A program made the translations under genes and the position numbers. A DNA stretch of 64,000 nt, taken from assembly GCA_023441055.1 (NCBI GenBank), contig JAEZQY010000008.1, positions 62,001 to 126,000 of the forward strand. The letters run 5' to 3'. The stretch comes from Bacillota bacterium. GTDB taxonomy: Bacteria > Bacillota > Bacilli > Paenibacillales > UBA4045. The stretch's first letter is position 1. Each line of letters begins with the position of its first letter. Shown here piece after piece: positions 16,056 to 23,201 of the stretch. The notes below the pieces were generated by a model. The model did no database searches and had not been told where the DNA came from. It saw only the letters and a program-made list of their open reading frames with translations.

Positions 16056-17184
16056 ACTGCGCCTCCCCCAATTCCTCCAATATTCTGACCTGATAATCTG
16101 GAATCGCGCCATAAGAATCAGGACCCACATTCAGCAGCAATCGGCCCTTCTTCGGAACGATATCAGACATAATCTGTTGCAGTTCACCAACTGTGACATA
16201 ATCCTGCGGACGACTGAATTGATTGTAAGCAAAGGATTTATCCATGCCTCGACACATCTCGAACCAGATATCCTTCTCATGCCATTCCGTGGAGTACTCC
16301 AGTGTACGAAAATCGTAATACTTGGCTTTGAGTAATTTAGTTGATTTCCTCTTGAGCTCTCTCTTGGCTAATCGATTGAGGATATGCATGCCTAATCGGT
16401 TACGGAGCAGATGCGGCCACTGGCCCCAGCGATCATTCACAACTCCCTCTGGGACTCGATTATAATAGTATTCGAATAGCGATTCAAGTCGCTTGTCTGT
16501 GGGATAGCCAATGTCGCTCCATAGCATGTCAGGCTGGTAACGATCAATGATCTCTGTCCAATGATGATAGCAATAATCACAGTATTCCTGCGAATTGTCA
16601 TTGCCGAGGAACAGATCGCCAGCATTGCAGATCGCATGCGCTGTGAATGTCCAGTCGAGCAATGACGAATAATAGACACCGAAGCGCATACCCTGCTTGC
16701 GGACTGCAGCTGCCAAATCACCAATAAAATCAAAGTCTAAGTGATAGCCTGGCTGTCTGGGATTCTGGAACCGCGTATTGTATAGTACAAAGCCATCATG
16801 ATGCTTGCTGACTATGACTACATATTTAGCGCCAGCTTTCTTGAATAGATCCGCCCAAGCCTCGACATCGACACGTTTGGCCCGTTGTTTGAATTCCTCG
16901 GCAAACGCACTGTACGGCTGGTTGCCATAATGCTCTTGATGATACAGCTGAGCTTGGCTGCCCGGTATGCGTATACTATTTTGATACCACTCGGCATAAG
17001 GCATGCTCTTGAACATATCCGCCATCGGCTTTTCCCTTATGAGCTTCCCGTAATCATCGATATCAACAGGTGCGAACGCAGGAATACTATACGGCCCCCA
17101 GTGTATGAATATGCCTAGATCAGATTCCTTGAACCATTGCGGCGGATTCAAGCGGTGGATATTCGGGCTATCATTCGGCTTCAT
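15997..17184 (-). CDS. Alpha-L-fucosidase, GH29
   Basis: 395 residues. FKESDLGIFIHWGPYSIPAF (about 18-37) and KYVVIVSKHHDGFVLYNT (about 120-137) are GH29 hallmarks, and MLWSDIGYP places the nucleophile at Asp224. GH29 enzymes release L-fucose with retention. There is no signal peptide and no C-terminal beta-sandwich, so it is a short cytoplasmic form. GGGGAGG precedes ATG 17184. A cre-like palindrome at 17219-17234 suggests catabolite control. The C-terminus ends in a hydrophilic tail that overlaps the membrane-protein gene. Confidence 0.85.
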   Translation of the reverse strand: MKPNDSPNIHRLNPPQWFKESDLGIFIHWGPYSIPAFAPVDIDDYGKLIREKPMADMFKSMPYAEWYQNSIRIPGSQAQLYHQEHYGNQPYSAFAEEFKQRAKRVDVEAWADLFKKAGAKYVVIVSKHHDGFVLYNTRFQNPRQPGYHLDFDFIGDLAAAVRKQGMRFGVYYSSLLDWTFTAHAICNAGDLFLGNDNSQEYCDYCYHHWTEIIDRYQPDMLWSDIGYPTDKRLESLFEYYYNRVPEGVVNDRWGQWPHLLRNRLGMHILNRLAKRELKRKSTKLLKAKYYDFRTLEYSTEWHEKDIWFEMCRGMDKSFAYNQFSRPQDYVTVGELQQIMSDIVPKKGRLLLNVGPDSYGAIPDYQVRILEELGEAQYDSRATNVHEQSSDTFIPN

Positions 17185-17218
17185 TCCTTGAACCTCCCCA
17201 TCAACAAAGCTGCATTAA

Positions 17219-17234
17219 TTGAAAGCGCTTTAAA
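17219..17234 (-). promoter_or_regulatory. cre-like site upstream of the fucosidase
   Basis: TTGAAAGCGCTTTAAA contains the 10-bp palindrome AAAGCGCTTT. It fits the CcpA cre consensus TGWAANCGNTNWCA except at one position. Located 35 bases upstream of the fucosidase start, it could act as a roadblock or promoter operator. Confidence 0.5.
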
Positions 17235-17354
17235 TTTTATATTAGGGGCAATTTTATACGTAATACCATCTATTGTCAATACCTTTCAAGCAATAGGTTT
17301 ACAGACACTATCCATGCACAATATGGTATTCTCAATAGTAAGGGGGAGAATGAA

Positions 17355-18139
17355 ATGTCGATCCATTACGAAGAATATGGCATTCACCATCCAGCGGTTA
17401 TGGTGTTCCTGCACGGGGGCGGTGTAAGCGGGTGGATGTGGGAACCACAAGTGAAGCACTTCAGCACAGACTACCATTGCATCGTCCCGGACTTACCCGG
17501 CCATGGTAAGAGTCAGACACCCGGGGAACCATTTACGATAGAGCACAGCGCGCAAGCCGTCATCAAGCTGATCGAAGATAAGGCGGACGGAAGACCTGTC
17601 ACGCTAGTCGGATTCTCACTCGGTGCGCAAGTGATTGTTGAACTGCTTGCGCTAGAACCTACCCGAATCAATTACGCGATCATTAACAGCGCCTAACAGT
17701 GCCTAGCCCAGCCATGGTTCGCTGGATTAGACCGTCTGTACAGCTGAGCTACCCGCTTATTCGCAATCGTGCATTCGCCAAGCTCCAAGCCAAGACGCTG
17801 TACATCTCGCCTGAGCAATTTGAGCGTTATTACCTGGAGAGCAACCAGATGCAACGAGATACACTCATCCAAATTCTTCAAGCTAATATGTCCTACGCCA
17901 TCCCGGGCCGCTTCAGCCAAGCCAGCACGCGCATCTTAGTAACAGTCGGCGCCCAGGAGAAAGCCATTATGAAGAAATCCGCCGCAGCTCTCGTTCGTCA
18001 CAATACCAACTGTCAGGGGATCCAGATCCCCGGTATTGGACATGGTGTAACGATGGCGAGACCCGATTACTTTAATAAGCTTGTCTCGGATTGGCTGCAT
18101 GATCAGCGCATTCCGAGTGACTGTAGCCCAATCGCATAG
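17355..18139 (+). pseudogene. Alpha/beta hydrolase split by a frameshift
   Basis: The first frame (17355-17696, AAGGGGGAG upstream) encodes MSIHYEEYGIHHPAVMVFLH, the oxyanion region GGGVSGWMW, DLPGHGKS and the nucleophile elbow GFSLGAQ, ending IINSA and TAA. The second frame (from 17699) encodes MVRWIRPSVQLSYPLIRNR to IPGIGHGVTMARPDYF with the catalytic His. Together they make one complete hydrolase of about 260 residues. The break at about 17690-17700 is not in a homopolymer. Either the gene is dead or the assembly has an indel. Confidence 0.75.
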
Positions 18140-18150
18140 TCATGCAATAG

Positions 18151-18196
18151 AAAAAACCAGCAAGTCCGAGCTCGGATGCTTGCTGGTTCTATTTTA
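18151..18196. terminator. Bidirectional terminator between hydrolase and asd
   Basis: AACCAGCAAG (18155-18164) pairs with CTTGCTGGTT (18179-18188), extended by TCCGA/TCGGA. It has A6 on the left and TCTATTTTA on the right, so it can serve both converging genes. Confidence 0.8.
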
Positions 18197-19279
18197 CTTC
18201 GCTTGGATATAGCCTTCCGCCTTGAGCAGCTCTGCAATCAATACAGCCCCGCCGGCAGCGCCGCGCAGCGTGTTGTGCGACAAGCCGACGAACTTGTAGT
18301 CATACAGCGAATCCTCGCGCAATCTCCCTGCAGACACGCCCATACCGCCTTCCAGGTCGCGGTCCAGCTTGGTCTGAGGACGATTCTCTTCCTCGAAATA
18401 GGTGATGAACTGCTTCGGCGCGCTCGGCAGTTCCAGCTCCTGCGGACGGCCCTTGAATGCTTGCCAGCGCTCCAGGATCTCTTCCTTGGACGGCTTCTTG
18501 TCGAACGAGACGAATACCGTCGCCAGGTGCCCGTCGGTTACCGGCACGCGAATGCATTGCGTCGTGATCTGCGGCCCGCTGGCCTTCACGATCTCTCCGC
18601 CCTTCACGTCGCCCCAGATACGCAGCGGCTCCTGCTCGCTCTTCTCTTCCTCGCCGCCGATATACGGAATCACATTGTCCAGCATCTCCGGCCAGTCTGT
18701 GAAGCTCTTGCCCGCGCCTGAGATCGCTTGATACGTCGAAGCAACGACGACGGTCGGCTTGAACTCCTGCAAGGCTGACAGCATCGGCACATAGCTCTGG
18801 ATGGAGCAATTCGGCTTCACCGCGATAAATCCGGTTGATGTGCCCAGACGCTGCCGCTGTGCCTCGATCACCTCAAGGTGCTGCGGGTTAATCTCCGGGA
18901 TCACCATCGGAATGTCAGGCGTCCAGCGATGGGCGGAGTTATTAGAGACGACCGGCGTGCCCGTCTTCGCATAGGCTTCCTCGAGCGCCTTGGTCTCATC
19001 CTTCTTCATATCTACTGCGCAGAAGACGAAGTCCACCTGAGAAGCGACTTCCTCCACATTGGCTGCGTCCTGTACAATAATCGATTTCACGTCAGCAGGA
19101 ATGTCACTGTCAAGCTTCCATCTCCCGCGAACAGATTCTTCATAAGTCTTGCCAGCCGAGTTGCTGCTCGCTGCAATTGCGGTTACTTGAAACCAAGGAT
19201 GCTGATCCAGCAGCTGTACGAACCGCTGTCCAACCATGCCTGTTCCTCCGACGATACCTACCCTTAGCTTCTCTGTCAT
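18194..19279 (-). CDS. asd: Aspartate-semialdehyde dehydrogenase (archaeal/fungal-type)
   Basis: 361 residues from ATG 19279 (GGAAAGGA upstream). GIVGGTGMVGQRFVQLL is the NADP-binding loop, VKPNCSIQ holds the catalytic Cys (about 158), and a late catalytic His lies in VTDGHLATVFV. It reduces aspartyl-phosphate to aspartate semialdehyde for Lys, Thr, Met and dipicolinate synthesis. The sequence matches the longer archaeal/yeast ASADH type rather than the B. subtilis Asd type that starts with a GATGAVG-like loop. It lies downstream of nrdR with a hairpin between. Confidence 0.85.
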   Translation of the reverse strand: MTEKLRVGIVGGTGMVGQRFVQLLDQHPWFQVTAIAASSNSAGKTYEESVRGRWKLDSDIPADVKSIIVQDAANVEEVASQVDFVFCAVDMKKDETKALEEAYAKTGTPVVSNNSAHRWTPDIPMVIPEINPQHLEVIEAQRQRLGTSTGFIAVKPNCSIQSYVPMLSALQEFKPTVVVASTYQAISGAGKSFTDWPEMLDNVIPYIGGEEEKSEQEPLRIWGDVKGGEIVKASGPQITTQCIRVPVTDGHLATVFVSFDKKPSKEEILERWQAFKGRPQELELPSAPKQFITYFEEENRPQTKLDRDLEGGMGVSAGRLREDSLYDYKFVGLSHNTLRGAAGGAVLIAELLKAEGYIQAK

Positions 19280-19310
19280 GGTCACTCGTATCCTTTCCAA
19301 AAAAATGTTA

Positions 19311-19330
19311 TAGAGAATGATGATTCTCTA
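19311..19330 (-). terminator. Hairpin between nrdR and asd
   Basis: TAGAGAAT and ATTCTCTA form an 8-bp stem with a 4-base loop. On the minus strand it is followed by AACATTTTTTT just before the asd ribosome binding site. It may end the nrdR transcript or attenuate asd. Confidence 0.35.
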
Positions 19331-19442
19331 GACAGTTCTAATTAAGATTGTATTCCTACTATAACATATTTCCCCGATCTCGAACATGAATGGATCACAA
19401 TGCCATGAACCCACAGACCCGAATCGCCCATGCAACCATCGC

Positions 19443-19901
19443 TCAGTGGCCCTTGTTGAGCAGGCTGCTGAGCTCCTTCATGAACATATCGATATCCTTG
19501 AATTGCCGGTAGACCGAAGCGAACCTCACATAGGCGACTTCATCCACCGGATATAGCTGCTCCATCACACTCTCGCCGATTTCCCGGCTCTCCACCTCCG
19601 CATGCGCGGTTGTGCGTATCTCGCGCTCCACCTCGGACACAATCGACTCCAGGCGTTCTACAGACACCGGCCGCTTCTCGCAAGCGCGAATCAGGCCGCG
19701 CATCATCTTGTCGCGACTGAACTCCTCGCGACTGCCGTCCTTCTTGATTACGATGAGCGGAGCTTCCTCAATGGTCTCGAAGGTCGTGAATCGGCGACTG
19801 CACTTCTCGCATTCACGGCGGCGCCTGATCGATTTATTCTCATTAGCCGGCCGCGAATCCAGTACTTTCGTGCCATCGAACGCACAATATGGACATCTCA
19901 T
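19443..19901 (-). CDS. nrdR: NrdR, repressor of ribonucleotide reductase genes
   Basis: 152 residues from ATG 19901. The N-terminal zinc ribbon uses C3-P-Y-C6 and C31-E-K-C34, followed by the basic stretch SIRRRREC. An ATP-cone domain (about 47-137, LIVIKKDGSREEFSRDKM) senses dATP/ATP. The family is very conserved and this copy is complete. It binds NrdR boxes upstream of nrd operons, none of which is in this window. Confidence 0.95.
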   Translation of the reverse strand: MRCPYCAFDGTKVLDSRPANENKSIRRRRECEKCSRRFTTFETIEEAPLIVIKKDGSREEFSRDKMMRGLIRACEKRPVSVERLESIVSEVEREIRTTAHAEVESREIGESVMEQLYPVDEVAYVRFASVYRQFKDIDMFMKELSSLLNKGH

Positions 19902-20016
19902 TCTCGCATCCCACTCCCTTAGCATTCTCGTCGTCTATTACCATAGCTTACCTTACATGATCCTCTGACTAGCGCGCATAATAGTATTACATTAGCGGCG
20001 AGGAGGTGAACACACA

Positions 20017-20250
20017 ATGGCACAAGGACAATCCAGAAGCAGCAATGTACTTGTCGTACCTCAAGCGGGCGCTGCGCTCGACCAATTGAAGTATGAGGTT
20101 GCGCAAGAGCTGGGTATTCAAATCCCACAAGACGGCTATTATGGCAATATGGCTACTCGTGATACTGGTCATATTGGAGGTCAGATCACACGTAGACTTG
20201 TTCAGATCGCTGAGCAACAATTAGCGGGTCAATCAGGTCTATCCAAATAA
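20017..20250 (+). CDS. Alpha/beta-type small acid-soluble spore protein
   Basis: 77 residues with GAGGAGGTG upstream of ATG 20017. LDQLKYEVAQELGI carries the germination-protease recognition region, and GHIGGQITRRLVQIAEQQL is the second conserved block. These proteins coat spore DNA and protect it from UV and heat; they show that the organism sporulates. A CATAATA at 19977-19983 resembles a sigma-G -10 element, but the -35 is not convincing. Confidence 0.93.
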   Translation: MAQGQSRSSNVLVVPQAGAALDQLKYEVAQELGIQIPQDGYYGNMATRDTGHIGGQITRRLVQIAEQQLAGQSGLSK

Positions 20251-20270
20251 CAAATTATCCCTTGGTTCAC

Positions 20271-20311
20271 ACAGAGTGTCGGCGGCGCCTACGCATAGGC
20301 GAGTCGGCACT
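20271..20311 (+). terminator. Hairpin after the spore-protein gene
   Basis: An imperfect GC-rich stem (AGAGTGTCGG... paired with ...AGTCGGCACTCT, inner GCGCCTA/TAGGCG) lies between the converging SASP and SLT genes. No clear T-run follows. Confidence 0.5.
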
Positions 20312-20317
20312 CTTCCG

Positions 20318-20929
20318 CTATATCGAGGTATCGCCTTGCTGGTAAAATTCTGTATACTTCTCATAATAATATATAATTCGCCGCACGAAGTGTCTAGTCT
20401 CGCCATACGGGATCGCCTGTACATCGTCGTATGTCCCCGACCACACCCCGTTCGTCAGCCAGTTATTCACGCTGCCGGGACCCGCATTATAGGCTGCGGC
20501 AATTAACGCGATTCGATCATGATGCAGCGCCCTGTCCATCAGCGGATCCGCATATTGTTTCGTTAGCATACGTACATACCTAGCTCCGATCTTAATATTC
20601 AATTCCGGTTCAGCCAATTGATCAGCGATAGAGGGAGCGATCCCTGACGTCTCCGCTACCCAATCAGCCGTGCTAGGCATAATCTGCATCAGCCCAATCG
20701 CGCCCTTGCTTGAAACCTTGTCTGGCACATAATTACTCTCGACCCGGATGATTGAGGCAATGAACAGGGGATCGACCTGCTCAACCTCCGCAGTCCCCCG
20801 AATGGTCGCTTCATACTCGATCGGGTACATGAGACGCCCGAGCCAATCCGTCGAAGCGAACAACAGGATCAGGAACACGATTAACAGAATCGCATAGGTC
20901 CTCTTCTTCCGTAACAGGCGTAAGCTCAT
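20318..20929 (-). CDS. Membrane-anchored lytic transglycosylase (SLT domain)
   Basis: 203 residues. A membrane segment (about 12-28, AILLIVFLILLFAS) precedes a soluble lytic transglycosylase domain. The catalytic Glu64 lies in IIRVESNYVP, followed by SSKGAIGLMQIMPSTA and AAYNAGPGSVNNW, all diagnostic. It cleaves peptidoglycan to 1,6-anhydro muropeptides at the cell surface. The gene overlaps coaE by four bases (ATGA), an arrangement seen in related genomes. Confidence 0.92.
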   Translation of the reverse strand: MSLRLLRKKRTYAILLIVFLILLFASTDWLGRLMYPIEYEATIRGTAEVEQVDPLFIASIIRVESNYVPDKVSSKGAIGLMQIMPSTADWVAETSGIAPSIADQLAEPELNIKIGARYVRMLTKQYADPLMDRALHHDRIALIAAAYNAGPGSVNNWLTNGVWSGTYDDVQAIPYGETRHFVRRIIYYYEKYTEFYQQGDTSI

Positions 20930-21528
20930 ACCTTCACCTTGCGATCCCAGTAATCCATCACCTGCTGCCGCGTCTGTTCAACCGTGCCGCTATTATCTAT
21001 GATGACCGAAGCCAGTGCTCGCTTATCATCGATCGGCCATTGCGCGCGCAGTCTGCCTAACGCCTCCTCCGCGCTCATGCCGTCTCGATGCATAAGCCGC
21101 TCTAATTGAAGCTCTGGCGTCACATAGACCAGCAAGATCTCCTCGAACATCGTATCCAAGCCTGATTCATATAGGAGCGGAATGTCTACGACGATCAAGC
21201 GATTCGGATCCTCCTGCTCAAGCTGTGCCATCTGCTCCTTCATCCGCTGGCGAATAGCCGGGTGTAGAATCGATTCCAAGCGCTTCCGTTCTTCGGGTGC
21301 CGCGAACACAAGAGCGCCCAGCTTCTTGCGGTCCAATGTCCCGTTCTCAGCAATGACGGCTTGTCCGAAGACGCGAGCGATCTCATCCAGCGCTGGCTCC
21401 CCGGGGCGCACGACCTCCCTCGCGATGCGATCCGCATCCACGAGCGCCGCGCCCCGTTTAATCAGCAAGGAGGATACCGTGCTCTTCCCGCTCGCGATTC
21501 CACCTGTTAACCCAATTATCAACGACAT
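20926..21528 (-). CDS. coaE: Dephospho-CoA kinase
   Basis: 200 residues, the usual length. The P-loop GLTGGIASGKST (about 6-17), ALVDADRIARE and VVDIPLLYESG are the conserved family blocks. It phosphorylates the 3'-OH of dephospho-CoA in the last step of CoA synthesis. It lies between ytaF and the SLT gene in a leftward operon with mutM and polA. Confidence 0.95.
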   Translation of the reverse strand: MSLIIGLTGGIASGKSTVSSLLIKRGAALVDADRIAREVVRPGEPALDEIARVFGQAVIAENGTLDRKKLGALVFAAPEERKRLESILHPAIRQRMKEQMAQLEQEDPNRLIVVDIPLLYESGLDTMFEEILLVYVTPELQLERLMHRDGMSAEEALGRLRAQWPIDDKRALASVIIDNSGTVEQTRQQVMDYWDRKVKV

Positions 21529-21550
21529 CCCCTCCTTGCCATATACACAT

Positions 21551-22231
21551 TTATATCAATAGCTTCATAATGCCCATTGTAACAAGCAGCAAACCTGGCA
21601 GCAGTGAAAGGCGTCTCATCCAGCGCAATCTGGCGGCAAACTTCCCCATACGAAGTCCCAGCGCCAGGAACAGCCCCGACGCCGCGGCGATTAATAATGC
21701 CGTACCCATGGCATGATAACCGACCATTGCGGCGCCAATTCCTGCCCCAAGCGCGTCCAGAGACAGTGCGATGCCGAGCAGAGCTGCCTCCCATACGGAT
21801 ATGTTCCCCGAACGGTCCATATCCGCAATGGAGGGCGATCGCAGAATCTGAATCACCAGTCCCAGCTTGCGCAGCTCGATATGCAGAATAGCCCTTCGCT
21901 CTGAACGGATCGCTACAACTGTTGCTTGCTCCTGCTCGATAGTAGTGCTCGTGCGATTCTGCAGGAAGAACTGGATGATCGCCCATAGGCCGATTGCTAC
22001 CAGAATGCCTGCACCGGCCGCCTTGGCGGCTTCCGGCGGCAGCCATGTCGTGACCAGCTGTCCAGCCTTCATTGAGCACCAGATAATAAGCCCAGAGCAT
22101 AATGAGATAACGATTAACGATAGCAGCGGAATCCGTATTCGCCTTACCCCATACAACATACCCACACTGCAGCCGTCCAGACTAACCGCAAGCGCGATCA
22201 CCATCAGCGGTATGTAACTCGCCACAGTCAT
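21551..22231 (-). CDS. ytaF: YtaF-family sporulation membrane protein
   Basis: About 226 residues with six predicted membrane segments in two related halves, each with a conserved Asp motif (IALAVSLDGCSVGMLYG and GIALSLDALGAGIGAAMVG). This is the MntP/YtaF fold, which is implicated in metal-ion efflux. Location between mutM and coaE is conserved in Bacillales. The start is ATG 22231 after AAGGAGG; GTG two codons later has better spacing. Confidence 0.85.
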   Translation of the reverse strand: MTVASYIPLMVIALAVSLDGCSVGMLYGVRRIRIPLLSLIVISLCSGLIIWCSMKAGQLVTTWLPPEAAKAAGAGILVAIGLWAIIQFFLQNRTSTTIEQEQATVVAIRSERRAILHIELRKLGLVIQILRSPSIADMDRSGNISVWEAALLGIALSLDALGAGIGAAMVGYHAMGTALLIAAASGLFLALGLRMGKFAARLRWMRRLSLLPGLLLVTMGIMKLLI

Positions 22232-22332
22232 TCCCCTCCTTGATGCCAGCGCAATGATCATAAGCACTAGCATCTTATGCAGGGTATGCTCGGTTCGTTC
22301 AGCCTAGGCGATTTCGCCGCCAATCTGTCCTC

Positions 22333-23184
22333 CTACTCCGGCTTGCGTCTAGCGCGGCGACGGCTGGACTGACAGCTCGGGCAATAATGCGTGCCTCGTC
22401 CGCCCACAACCGTCTTCACGATCAAGGTTCCACAAGCTGGGCATGGCATGTCCTTACGACTATAGACCGCCAGCTGCTGCTGGAACATGCCCATCTCGCC
22501 TTGTCCATTCACATAGGACTTCACGGTGGAGCCGCCCATCTCGACCGCCTCGCGCAGCACATGGACGATCGCCTCATGCAGCCTCGCCCATTCGGCTCTC
22601 GTCAAGGAATCTGCCGTTCTCAGCGGATGAATGCCAGCCCGATGCAAGGATTCATCCACATAGATATTGCCGATACCCACGACATAGGCTTGATTGAGCA
22701 ATAGCGGCTTAATCGCGGTCGTACGCCCAGCGAGCAGTCGCTTCAGCTCAGCAACGGTGAATGCATCGGACAGCGGCTCGACACCTAGCTTAGCCAGTGG
22801 CGGAAGCTCCAGCTCACGGCCGAGCGGGAACAACTGCATCGTACCGAACTGCCGCACATCCTTGTATCGCAGCTCCATGCCGTCCTCGAAGCGGAACCAT
22901 ACATGTGTGTGCTTCTCCACAGGCTCATCTCCCGCGAACAATCCGTACCGTCCCTCCATCCGCAGATGGGACACGATGACCAGGTCATCCAGCACGAGGC
23001 GCAGGAACTTCCCGCGCCGGCCAATCGCGCGAAACGTCTGACCGATCAGCGCTCGGCAGAACACCTCGGGCTCCATATGCTGAATAATGCGCGGCAGCCT
23101 AACCGTAACATCAACAATGGTCCGGCCGACTACCAGCTTCTCCAGTGTCCGTCTGACCGTCTCAACCTCTGGCAATTCCGGCAT
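22333..23184 (-). CDS. mutM: Formamidopyrimidine-DNA glycosylase
   Basis: 283 residues starting MPELPEVETVRR, with the catalytic Pro2 and Glu3. GRRGKFLRLVL supplies the lesion-contact Lys, and IGNIYVDESLHRAGIHP forms the helix-two-turn-helix. The C-terminal zinc finger has CPACGTLIVKT and YCPSCQ. It removes 8-oxoguanine and formamidopyrimidines. It lies 17 bases downstream of polA, forming a repair operon. Confidence 0.96.
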   Translation of the reverse strand: MPELPEVETVRRTLEKLVVGRTIVDVTVRLPRIIQHMEPEVFCRALIGQTFRAIGRRGKFLRLVLDDLVIVSHLRMEGRYGLFAGDEPVEKHTHVWFRFEDGMELRYKDVRQFGTMQLFPLGRELELPPLAKLGVEPLSDAFTVAELKRLLAGRTTAIKPLLLNQAYVVGIGNIYVDESLHRAGIHPLRTADSLTRAEWARLHEAIVHVLREAVEMGGSTVKSYVNGQGEMGMFQQQLAVYSRKDMPCPACGTLIVKTVVGGRGTHYCPSCQSSRRRARRKPE

Positions 23185-23201
23185 CTAACCAATGACTCCT
23201 C

